In this document: positions 1 to 5,713 of the stretch, piece after piece
Layout of the letters: every line of letters starts with the position of its first letter
Numbering within the stretch: the first letter of the stretch is position 1
Source of the DNA: Verrucomicrobiia bacterium
Lineage (GTDB): Bacteria > Verrucomicrobiota > Verrucomicrobiae > Limisphaerales > JAKPVM01
NCBI GenBank assembly: GCA_026417275.1
Contig: JAOADO010000058.1
Location: 1-6,470 of the forward strand
DNA length: 6,470 nucleotides
Direction: 5' to 3'
The notes under the pieces: model-generated
What the model saw: only the letters and a program-made list of their open reading frames with translations
Told to the model about the DNA's origin: nothing
Database searches by the model: none
Program-made: the position numbers and the translations under genes

Positions 1-76
1 ATTTCAAGAACCATCAGCCTGTTTTTTTTCAAAAATTTAACACAGGGCGCGGGTTTCGCAAATAAACAGATTGTTC
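1..76. other. 3' flank of the kinase gene, no gene seen
   Basis: This short AT-rich end of the window lies downstream of the minus-strand kinase stop codon. It holds a T8 run (plus strand, about 22-29) but no convincing hairpin next to it, so I cannot call a terminator for either strand. I see no reading frame, tRNA or repeat here. Confidence 0.5.
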
Positions 77-1213
77 CTATTTGCTGGGCCAGTTTTTCAT
101 GATGCCTGCAAGGTCGCTAACAGACGGACTCTTTGCCGTGCGAACATAGAATCCGCTTGTCGAAACGCCGCAGAGCAAACTCATCGCGTTGTCCAGCCCG
201 AGCATCTTGCCAAGGCAGAACCCGGCGTTAAAGTGGTCTCCAGCCCCTGTGGTAATCAAAGGCTTGGGCGTGAACGGTCCCTCAACAAGTGTAACCTTAC
301 CATTTGAAGAAGCCACAGCGTAAGCAGTCGGATGAACAACAATCGTCGACACCGGAATTCGGCGATTCAATTCCGTTGCAATCTGGCAAACACCTTCCTG
401 AGTGTGAGGCGGCAAATCAATTCCAAGAACCTTTCCCACCTCGTAGGATTCTTTTTCGTTCATCCCGAAAATCACATCGAAGTATTTGTTAAATTCAATC
501 AAAAGATTGATAGCTTCTCTCAGGTCTTCTGCTTTCCTTTTCTCCGGGTCAGCAAGGTCAACAAAAAGCGGTCTGCGTCCGTTCTTCATCTGTGGACACA
601 AGTCTTTGAGCAGAACCTTCCAGATGTCGCTCATGTACGGCAACATTGTCCAGTTTACAAAACCAACGAGATTTGCACTGTTAAAATTGGATTCAAATTT
701 TCCTCTTCCAAACCGCGCAACAATGTTTTCCCAGTTAACTTCATTAAGCGGTGTAAGTTTGCCAAATAGCAGTTTACCATCTTCGAACTCCAGTGCATCT
801 GTGTGTCCAGGATTTGCAATCGAATGCACTTCAGCCCGTTTTGTAAACTCTTCAAACACAGGGTCAACATTAGGCCAACCAAGGGCGCCAAGATATGTAA
901 CCCTCATCCCCATCGCCGCCAGCGCATTCGCCATAATCGGACCATTGCCACCAAGCTTCATCATCACCCGCACAAGTTCCACGTTTGTGCTTCGCCCAGC
1001 AGCCGCCGCCAACCTCTCTGCAAATTTTGAAATCGTTGGAATTCGGTCAAATTTATCAATGCTAATCCTCTTATCCACGGCATGGATTATTTCATCCACA
1101 AACCCATCCAGTCCGATAAACGCCTTAAAATTGTTAACTTTTTCGTGCGCTCCCAGAAGTTTTGAAGCGCAATTTTCTCTTAATTGTGCCGTGTTCTCGT
1201 TAATATTTGCCAT
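77..1213 (-). CDS. PfkB/ribokinase-family carbohydrate kinase
   Basis: This 378-residue protein is probably a cytoplasmic ATP-dependent kinase of the PfkB/ribokinase superfamily, phosphorylating a sugar or related small molecule. The substrate cannot be read from the sequence. Seen directly: an N-terminal substrate-side motif GLDGFVDE (about residues 34-41), a glycine-rich LGGNGP segment (87-92) typical of the sugar-binding side, and the C-terminal family signature TTGAGDHFNAGF (321-332). In that signature GAGD forms the anion hole and D326 is the expected catalytic base. The length is a little above the usual 300-350 residues, with the extra residues spread over the N-terminus and the middle. 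The ATG start has a weak GGGA sequence about 8 bases upstream. The gene lies 29 bases downstream of parB on the same strand and is probably co-transcribed with it, although the two have no obvious functional link. The stop is TAG. Family assignment is firm; the substrate is open. Confidence 0.9.
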   Translation of the reverse strand: MANINENTAQLRENCASKLLGAHEKVNNFKAFIGLDGFVDEIIHAVDKRISIDKFDRIPTISKFAERLAAAAGRSTNVELVRVMMKLGGNGPIMANALAAMGMRVTYLGALGWPNVDPVFEEFTKRAEVHSIANPGHTDALEFEDGKLLFGKLTPLNEVNWENIVARFGRGKFESNFNSANLVGFVNWTMLPYMSDIWKVLLKDLCPQMKNGRRPLFVDLADPEKRKAEDLREAINLLIEFNKYFDVIFGMNEKESYEVGKVLGIDLPPHTQEGVCQIATELNRRIPVSTIVVHPTAYAVASSNGKVTLVEGPFTPKPLITTGAGDHFNAGFCLGKMLGLDNAMSLLCGVSTSGFYVRTAKSPSVSDLAGIMKNWPSK

Positions 1214-1242
1214 ATCGTTCCCAGATTTTTACTTTATTTTTA

Positions 1243-2220
1243 TTAGTCCAGATTCACACCAATAATATTCAAAATTCTTTCAAGATCCTCATTCGAGAAA
1301 AACTTAATTTCAAGAGCTCCCTTACCTTCCCGGTAACGAAGCGACACCTTAGTGCCGAATTTTTGCATAAGTTGCCTCTCCAGGTCAACAATATGCGCAT
1401 CAGAAGATTCATTTTTTTTCTTTTTTCCAGTTTTTGACTCAGATTCTGTAGCCTTCAGAAGATAATTAACAAGGTCTTCGGTCTGACGAACACTCAGGCT
1501 TTCTTTTATAACCTTTTCAGCCGCGATTTTTTGCAATTGCGAATTCTCAAGAGAAAGAATCGCCTTTGCATGACCGGCGCTAATATTGCCCTTTCTTAAA
1601 AGCGCCTGTATATCTGATGGAAGTTTCAAAAGCCTGAGGGCGTTTGCCACTGTTGCGCGGTTTTTCCCAACTTTCACCGCCGCTTCTTCCTGCGTAAGAT
1701 TAAAACTCTCTATAAGTCTTGCGTAACCCTCGGCTTCTTCAATCGGATTTAGATTTTCACGTTGCAGATTCTCAATCAACGCTATCTCAAGCGCCGTCCT
1801 ATCATCCACATCGCGTACTATTGCTGGTACTGTTTCAAGCCCGGCAATCTGCGAAGCTCGCCATCGCCTCTCCCCGGAAATCAGTTCATATTCTTCGCCC
1901 CTCCTTCGAACAATCAACGGTTGCAACACACCCTTCTGTTTAATTGATTCAGCAAGTTCATTGATTGATTCCTGGGTAAAATCCTTCCTCGGTTGGACTG
2001 ACGAGGTTTTAATTTTACCAATTGGAATAAAAATAATATCTTCTTTTACAGATGCCACAGTCGCTTGCGGAGCCTTTGAAACAACAGTTTCCGATGGCGC
2101 AGAAAAAGGCGATCCCGACTCATGTTGAGATTGAGTCGGCGTTATCGGAACAGGGACCTGCTTTTGCTGGGTTCCCCCCAACAATGCTCCAAGTCCTTTG
2201 CCTAATACTTGTTTTACCAT
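1243..2220 (-). CDS. parB: Chromosome-partitioning protein ParB (Spo0J/Noc family)
   Basis: This 325-residue DNA-binding CTP-dependent clamp would bind centromere-like parS sites and work with a ParA ATPase in chromosome segregation. Seen in order: an N-terminal [12 protein letters not shown] (about residues 4-16), the classic ParA-interacting start of chromosomal ParBs; a variable Pro/Ser/Thr/Gln-rich stretch (about 17-60); the ParB N-domain, including QPRKDF (76-81), the CTP-binding box GERRWRA (116-122) and ENLQREN (150-156); a helix-turn-helix around [20 protein letters not shown] (175-194); a Lys-rich linker (about 259-275); and a C-terminal dimerisation domain (about 276-325). I chose the ATG at 2220. 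An in-frame TTG at 2253 would add 11 residues that do not fit the family's usual N-terminus. No clear Shine-Dalgarno precedes either start. ParA is not adjacent: upstream lies a divergent, unrelated gene. The linker is encoded by a slippery A-rich tract described separately. Confidence 0.96.
   Translation of the reverse strand: MVKQVLGKGLGALLGGTQQKQVPVPITPTQSQHESGSPFSAPSETVVSKAPQATVASVKEDIIFIPIGKIKTSSVQPRKDFTQESINELAESIKQKGVLQPLIVRRRGEEYELISGERRWRASQIAGLETVPAIVRDVDDRTALEIALIENLQRENLNPIEEAEGYARLIESFNLTQEEAAVKVGKNRATVANALRLLKLPSDIQALLRKGNISAGHAKAILSLENSQLQKIAAEKVIKESLSVRQTEDLVNYLLKATESESKTGKKKKNESSDAHIVDLERQLMQKFGTKVSLRYREGKGALEIKFFSNEDLERILNIIGVNLD
1412..1426 (-). promoter_or_regulatory. Possible slippage/frameshift site in the parB linker
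   Basis: The parB coding strand reads A6-G-A8 here. In the parB frame it contains A AAA AAG (1426 down to 1420), the same slippery heptamer in the same phase as E. coli dnaX. A -1 slip would add Glu-Lys-Lys and then meet TGA. Adding one A to the A8 run by polymerase slippage would also give an immediate TGA. Either product would lose the last 50 or so residues, which is the dimerisation domain. No stimulatory stem-loop at the usual 5-8 base spacing is evident. The nearest hairpin (1389-1371, seven pairs with one bulge, GGAG loop) starts 30 bases downstream. The tract may simply encode a lysine-rich linker. Confidence 0.3.
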
Positions 2221-2292
2221 ACAATTCTTATTGCCAGTATGAGAATAACTCAAAAAGACAAAACCAAAAATGTCAATAATCCTTTTTATTAT

Positions 2293-2321
2293 CTGGCAAT
2301 TTTTTGGATTTTCGATAAAAT
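2293..2321 (+). promoter_or_regulatory. Candidate sigma70-type promoter for the ABM gene
   Basis: CTGGCA (2293-2298) and TAAAAT (2316-2321) are separated by exactly 17 bases. They lie in the AT-rich divergent region between parB and the ABM gene, about 22 bases before the ABM start codon. The -35 element matches TTGACA at four of six positions and the -10 matches TATAAT at five of six. AT-rich DNA gives such matches by chance. For the opposite direction I see only an isolated TTGACA on the minus strand (2276-2271) without a good -10 partner. Confidence 0.3.
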
Positions 2322-2343
2322 TTCGCTCAATTTACAAAATTTT

Positions 2344-2649
2344 ATGCTCATCGTTCTTGTCCATATTAACGTCAAGCCTGAATGCGTGGAGCAATTTAAG
2401 CAGGCAAGCATTGAAAACGCAAAGGCGAGCGTCAAAGAACCAGGTATTGCCCGCTTCGATGTAATCCAGCAACAGGACGACCCCACAAAATTTATCCTCG
2501 TAGAAGTCTACCGCTCCATTGAAGCAACAACCGCACACAAAGAAACCGAGCATTATAAAAAATGGCGAGACGCAGTGGCAGAGATGATGGCAGAGCCGCG
2601 TTTCAGCGTTAAATATACGAACATTCATCCCGAAGATTGCGGGTGGTAA
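2344..2649 (+). CDS. Small ABM-fold protein, LsrG-like
   Basis: This 101-residue single-domain protein belongs to the antibiotic biosynthesis monooxygenase (ABM) superfamily, which folds as a dimeric alpha/beta ferredoxin-like barrel in the cytoplasm. It most resembles the LsrG subgroup (in E. coli, processing of phospho-AI-2). Shared features are a beta-strand start [12 protein letters not shown], the segment RFDVIQ (37-42), FILVEVYRS (50-58) and [11 protein letters not shown] (64-74) with H65, H70 and Y71. The length is very close to LsrG at about 96 residues. No lsr transport or kinase genes are in the window, so an AI-2 role should not be assumed; many ABM proteins of this kind have unknown substrates. 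The frame stays open upstream to an ATG at 2209, but homology begins at the ATG at 2344, and the upstream part would overlap the parB start. There is no clear Shine-Dalgarno; the leader is AT-rich. It is transcribed divergently from parB. Confidence 0.85.
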   Translation: MLIVLVHINVKPECVEQFKQASIENAKASVKEPGIARFDVIQQQDDPTKFILVEVYRSIEATTAHKETEHYKKWRDAVAEMMAEPRFSVKYTNIHPEDCGW

Positions 2650-2653
2650 ATAC

Positions 2654-2830
2654 AAATCTAATGATAGGGCTGGCAAGCGCCTCCAGACCGTAAAAATACA
2701 GATATAAGGAATAATTCCTTATGAGCGACATGCTCTATTGATTGACCTTTCAGAGGGGCAGGAGGTCCATCGCATATGCAATACACGGTCCAAATCGGTA
2801 GTCTAAAGCCTTCTCATCCTGATTTTTTTT
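2654..2830 (+). ncRNA. Possible structured RNA (unassigned)
   Basis: The gap between the ABM and CPBP genes has no supportable reading frame but has nested complementarity. Outer strands pair AAATC (2654-2658) with GATTT (2821-2825), GAT (2663-2665) with ATC (2816-2818), and AGGGCT (2666-2671) with AGCCTT (2807-2812, one G-U). Further in, AGAC (2685-2688) can pair with GTCT (2801-2804). Enclosed are three local hairpins: ATAAGGA/TCCTTAT (2704-2722), GAGC/GCTC (2723-2735) and GACCT/AGGTC (2744-2767). The 3' side of the closing helix runs into a T8 tract (2823-2830). The layout loosely recalls 6S RNA, but I recognise no known family's conserved bases. GACCGT (2686-2691) could instead pair with ACGGTC (2785-2790). 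Short helices of this kind can arise by chance in about 175 bases. The strand is inferred from the T tract. Confidence 0.22.
2704..2722. repeat. 19-base perfect inverted repeat
   Basis: ATAAGGAAT-A-ATTCCTTAT is a perfect palindrome with nine-base arms around one central base. As RNA it would form a seven-pair hairpin with an ATAAT loop. As DNA its size suits a dimeric repressor site. It lies about 160 bases upstream of the CPBP gene and inside the possible structured RNA. No second copy is evident elsewhere in the window. Confidence 0.6.
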
Positions 2831-2881
2831 GCCATCTCCGCCAGATTCTGCAATAATCAATCCTCAAAAGAATTGGTTTGC

Positions 2882-3826
2882 ATGCGTCCGGTTCGGGCAA
2901 TTTTAATCTATCTATTGGTGATTTTCGTCGGGAGCGCCCTCATCGCGCCGCCACTGTATTTTATCGTGAACCAATTCTCTGATTCCTTGCAGTTCTGTAA
3001 TTATCTAATTAGTAAGGGATTTCACAAATTCTTGTCCCGTTCGATGATATTTATCGCTGTGGTTGGTCTGATACCGCTTTTGCGCTCACTTGGATTTAAA
3101 AGTGTGGAAGAGACGGGGTTTGCTCCGTTCAAAACCCATTGGAAAAAATTATGTTACGGATTTTTATTCGGGCTGGCAACGTTGTCCATCCCCGTTCTTG
3201 CGTCGTTTGTGCTTGGTGCGGTTTCTTCAAACACGGAAAGGACGTTGTCTCAGATTGCTCGCCATTTTCTAAACGCCGGTTTGTCCGCTATTGTGGTCAG
3301 TTTTATCGAAGAACTTGTTTTCCGCGGCGGCGTCCTTGGTTCAACCCAACGGTTTTACGGGTGGAGGTTTGGCATCATATTCTCAAGCGCAATTTACGCA
3401 ATTGTCCATTTTTTTGCAAAAATCGAGCGCCTAGCCGATGTCCACTGGTACTCTGGATTTGTTGGAATTTTAACCATGTTGCGCGGATTTGGGGATTTTA
3501 AAGCCCTTATTCCAGGATTTTTAAACCTCTTTCTTGTGGGTGTAATTCTGTCCCTGTTTTTTAAACGAACGGGGAATCTGTATTTTTCGATTGGAATACA
3601 CGCAGGCTGGATTTTCTGGCTCAAAACTTACGGATTTTTCGCCGTTTTTGGCGAACGTCACAATGTCTGGTTTTTCGGGAGTTCAAAGTTAATAGACGGA
3701 TGGATTACATTCGGCGTCTTGTTGCCAACAACCCTGTTGCTTGTTTATCTATTCAGAGAGTCTAAAAGCAAATGGGGCGCTACAAAACAACAACATATTG
3801 ATAATAAATCGGATACAATTAAATGA
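2882..3826 (+). CDS. CPBP-family intramembrane glutamic protease
   Basis: This 314-residue multi-pass membrane protein is of the CPBP (CaaX protease and bacteriocin-processing, ABI) family, thought to cleave peptides within the membrane. The family motifs are present in order: EELVFRG (143-149, the EExxxR motif with E143, E144 and R148), an F/Y-rich IYAIVHF with H176 (second motif), and GIHAGWIFW with H240 (third motif). About eight hydrophobic segments can be seen: roughly 6-25, 53-68, 90-112, 132-146, 163-178, 208-226, 233-250 and 273-291. The tail (292-314) is hydrophilic and probably cytoplasmic. I chose ATG at 2882; a TTG three codons upstream is in frame but has no better ribosome site, and neither has a clear Shine-Dalgarno. 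Its stop overlaps the comF start (ATGA), so the two are probably translationally coupled. The natural substrate is unknown. In bacteria such proteins have been linked to bacteriocin self-immunity and processing, but nothing here points to a bacteriocin. Confidence 0.9.
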   Translation: MRPVRAILIYLLVIFVGSALIAPPLYFIVNQFSDSLQFCNYLISKGFHKFLSRSMIFIAVVGLIPLLRSLGFKSVEETGFAPFKTHWKKLCYGFLFGLATLSIPVLASFVLGAVSSNTERTLSQIARHFLNAGLSAIVVSFIEELVFRGGVLGSTQRFYGWRFGIIFSSAIYAIVHFFAKIERLADVHWYSGFVGILTMLRGFGDFKALIPGFLNLFLVGVILSLFFKRTGNLYFSIGIHAGWIFWLKTYGFFAVFGERHNVWFFGSSKLIDGWITFGVLLPTTLLLVYLFRESKSKWGATKQQHIDNKSDTIK

Positions 3827-4569
3827 ACCTGTTCCAGACCAACGCCGCAAAATCTTTTGTTGATATTTTTTTGAGTCTGGTTTATCCTGATATCTGTCAA
3901 ATTTGCGGAAAACGGCGCGCCACAAAAAGCGAAAGTTATATATGCCGCGAATGTTGCAAAGACGTTAAACGCATAGTTTCACCAGTCTGCAAGGTGTGCG
4001 GCAGGCATTTTGAGGGCAATATAACCGTGGAGTTCACATGCGAAAAGTGTCAGAATGAAAAGACTTATTACAACATCGCTCGGTCCGCGGTAAAATACAA
4101 TGGAACAATTTTAAAAGCCCTGTGCGCGTATAAATATAACAGAGCAATGTGGTTTGAGCCGTTTCTTGCGTCAATGTTAATTGAAAAGGCAAAAGAAGAG
4201 ATTGATGCAGAGAACTGGGATTGCATAGTTCCAGTTCCACTGCACTTTGCGCGGAAGAATGAACGTGGATTCAACCAGGCAGAACGTCTGTCACTAAGGC
4301 TTTCGCAAGCGTTGAACATACCAATGAACGTTAGCATCCTGAAAAGGGTCAAATATACTGAAACACAAACCGCGCTGGAACGACGAAAGCGCGGGGAAAA
4401 TGTGAAAAACGCATTTACTTTGAAAAAGAAGTCTTTGAATATCAATAATTTAAGAGTAATTCTTGTTGATGATGTTATGACGACGGGCGCGACCGTTAAC
4501 GAATGCGCTAAAACGCTTCGAAAAGGCGGTGCATCTGCTGTGTTTGTCCTTACCCTGGCAAGAGCGTAA
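3823..4569 (+). CDS. comF: ComF-family phosphoribosyltransferase-like protein
   Basis: This 248-residue cytoplasmic protein has the ComF/GntX layout: an N-terminal zinc-ribbon-like part and a C-terminal type I PRTase domain. Cysteines lie at CQIC (25, 28), CREC (41, 44), CKVC (56, 59) and CEKC (73, 76), enough for two four-Cys zinc sites. The PRTase part carries PVPLH (137-141), RGFNQAE (148-154) and the PRPP-binding loop VILVDDVMTTGAT (212-224) with the acidic pair D216-D217. In naturally competent bacteria ComF acts in DNA uptake, probably with the helicase ComFA and PriA; many non-competent bacteria keep a homologue of unclear role. No other competence gene is in the window. It overlaps the CPBP gene by four bases and is followed 25 bases later by accD, so it sits mid-operon. 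Length fits the family (about 220-250 residues). There is no Shine-Dalgarno, consistent with coupling to the upstream stop. Confidence 0.93.
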   Translation: MNLFQTNAAKSFVDIFLSLVYPDICQICGKRRATKSESYICRECCKDVKRIVSPVCKVCGRHFEGNITVEFTCEKCQNEKTYYNIARSAVKYNGTILKALCAYKYNRAMWFEPFLASMLIEKAKEEIDAENWDCIVPVPLHFARKNERGFNQAERLSLRLSQALNIPMNVSILKRVKYTETQTALERRKRGENVKNAFTLKKKSLNINNLRVILVDDVMTTGATVNECAKTLRKGGASAVFVLTLARA

Positions 4570-4594
4570 ACTCCCAAACTATTTTGTCAAAAAA

Positions 4595-5551
4595 ATGAGT
4601 TCAACCTCGTTCAGCAAAAAACCGATAGTTACAACAAACGGTGTGGACGGAATAACAAATTCCTCAAACACCCAGGCTGAACCTCTGACTATAAAAAAGC
4701 CAAAAATTGTTACGACCGGTGGCAAAAAGAAAGATATCCCGGAGGGACTGTGGACAAAATGTCCCAGGTGTGAATCCATGATTTATGATAAAGACCTTGA
4801 TGACAATCTAAAGGTCTGTCCAAAATGCGAATATCATTTCCCGATTAGCGCGCGAGAACGAATTCATTCCCTTGTTGAGACATGTAGTTTTGAGGAGATG
4901 GATGCTGACATGTCAAGCGTGGATATTCTAAACTTCACGGGCGTTGCCACATATAAATCAAAACTCGAGCAGAATCAGAAAAAGACGGGGTTGAAAGATG
5001 CAGTTGTCACTGGCATTGGACAAATAGGCAACTTTAAGTCGGCTCTCGGGGTAATGGATTTCAGTTTTCTCGGCGGTTCAATGGGTTCGGTTGTAGGGGA
5101 GAAATTGACACGGTTAATTGAAACCGCCACAGACCGCGGGCTTCCGCTCATTATCATTTCAACGAGCGGCGGCGCTCGCATGTATGAAGGAATGTTCAGC
5201 CTTATGCAGATGGCAAAGACAAGCGGCGCGCTCGCCTACCACGCCAAACAAAGATTGCCTTACATCAGCATCCTGACAAACCCAACCTACGCAGGCGTTA
5301 TGGCAAGTTACGCCAGTCTTGGCGACCTTATTATTTCCGAGCCAGAAGCAATGATTGGTTTTGCAGGTCCACGCGTTATAAAAGATACAACCCAGGCGGA
5401 ACTGCCGGAGGGTTTCCAAACCGCCGAGTTCCTGCTCGAACACGGTTTGATTGACGCCATCGTAAAACGCACTGAAATGAAAGAACGGTTGATTTATTAC
5501 CTTGATTTCCTCACACACGGCATGCGCCAGATGGCATCAATTAGAATGTAA
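4595..5551 (+). CDS. accD: Acetyl-CoA carboxylase carboxyltransferase beta subunit AccD
   Basis: This 318-residue subunit works with AccA to transfer the carboxyl group from carboxybiotin to acetyl-CoA, giving malonyl-CoA for fatty acid synthesis. Seen: an N-terminal zinc ribbon with CPRC (56, 59) and CPKC (75, 78), preceded by the family's IPEGLWTKC; then the crotonase-like carboxyltransferase domain with GSMGSVVGEKLTRL (161-174), STSGGARMYEG (189-199), SLMQMAKTSGAL (202-213), GFAGPRVI (255-262) and LPEGFQTAEFLLEHG (270-284). A Ser/Thr/Lys-rich leader of about 47 residues precedes the zinc ribbon, longer than E. coli's 18 or so. At the segment E. coli reads as PTMGGVSAS this protein reads PTYAGVMAS (230-238). 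ATG at 4595 is the best start: it is 25 bases after comF, although no Shine-Dalgarno is visible. An upstream ATG at 4529 would overlap comF and add an unrelated peptide. accA is not in the window. Confidence 0.97.
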   Translation: MSSTSFSKKPIVTTNGVDGITNSSNTQAEPLTIKKPKIVTTGGKKKDIPEGLWTKCPRCESMIYDKDLDDNLKVCPKCEYHFPISARERIHSLVETCSFEEMDADMSSVDILNFTGVATYKSKLEQNQKKTGLKDAVVTGIGQIGNFKSALGVMDFSFLGGSMGSVVGEKLTRLIETATDRGLPLIIISTSGGARMYEGMFSLMQMAKTSGALAYHAKQRLPYISILTNPTYAGVMASYASLGDLIISEPEAMIGFAGPRVIKDTTQAELPEGFQTAEFLLEHGLIDAIVKRTEMKERLIYYLDFLTHGMRQMASIRM

Positions 5552-5657
5552 AAATCCCGGTCAGGATAGTCTGGCTCCCGCCCTACCGTTCAAGAAAACA
5601 TACAAACTCCCATTATCCAGCCCTCCCGCGCAAACTACCACCCTCGCGATTATTCTC

Positions 5658-5671
5658 ATTCAATCTTGAAT
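5658..5671. repeat. Short palindrome upstream of the GH106-type gene
   Basis: ATTCAA-TC-TTGAAT is a perfect palindrome with six-base arms and a two-base centre, 42 bases before the GH106-type start codon. Its position would suit an operator for a dimeric regulator, but it is short enough to be chance. The rest of the 5552-5713 gap is C-rich near accD, with no convincing terminator and no gene. Confidence 0.3.
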
Positions 5672-5702
5672 TAAACTGGAAATGTAAACCTCCCGATTGT
5701 AT

Positions 5703-5708
5703 AAGGGG
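5703..5708 (+). promoter_or_regulatory. Ribosome binding site of the GH106-type gene
   Basis: AAGGGG lies five bases before the ATG at 5714. It is the clearest Shine-Dalgarno-like sequence in the window and supports this start over later ones. The other genes here have weak or no such sequence. Confidence 0.55.
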
Positions 5709-5713
5709 ATTAA

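Noticed and set aside
486..1265. A 259-codon open frame on the plus strand, opposite the kinase gene
   Set aside because: It is fully antisense to a kinase with intact motifs, has no recognisable domain, and is rich in Ser, Pro and Phe as expected of a shadow frame.
1371..1389. Hairpin downstream of the parB slippery tract as a frameshift stimulator
   Set aside because: It has seven pairs with a bulge but begins 30 bases after the heptamer, much further than known stimulators; I kept the slippery site as a finding without it.
2209..2343. Upstream extension of the ABM frame to the ATG at 2209
   Set aside because: It would overlap the parB start and add an unrelated AT-rich peptide; family similarity begins exactly at the ATG at 2344.
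4068..4577. A 169-codon minus-strand frame opposite comF
   Set aside because: It is antisense to clear ComF motifs and has no domain or ribosome site of its own.
5552..5640. Terminator or minus-strand G-quadruplex after accD
   Set aside because: The only hairpin (about GTCAG/CTGGC) is weak and not followed by a T run, and the G runs on the minus strand are separated by long loops.
5666..5704. Promoter with TTGAAT and TATAAG before the GH106-type gene
   Set aside because: The spacing between the two elements is far too long, and the TATAAG overlaps the ribosome binding site, leaving no room for a transcript start.
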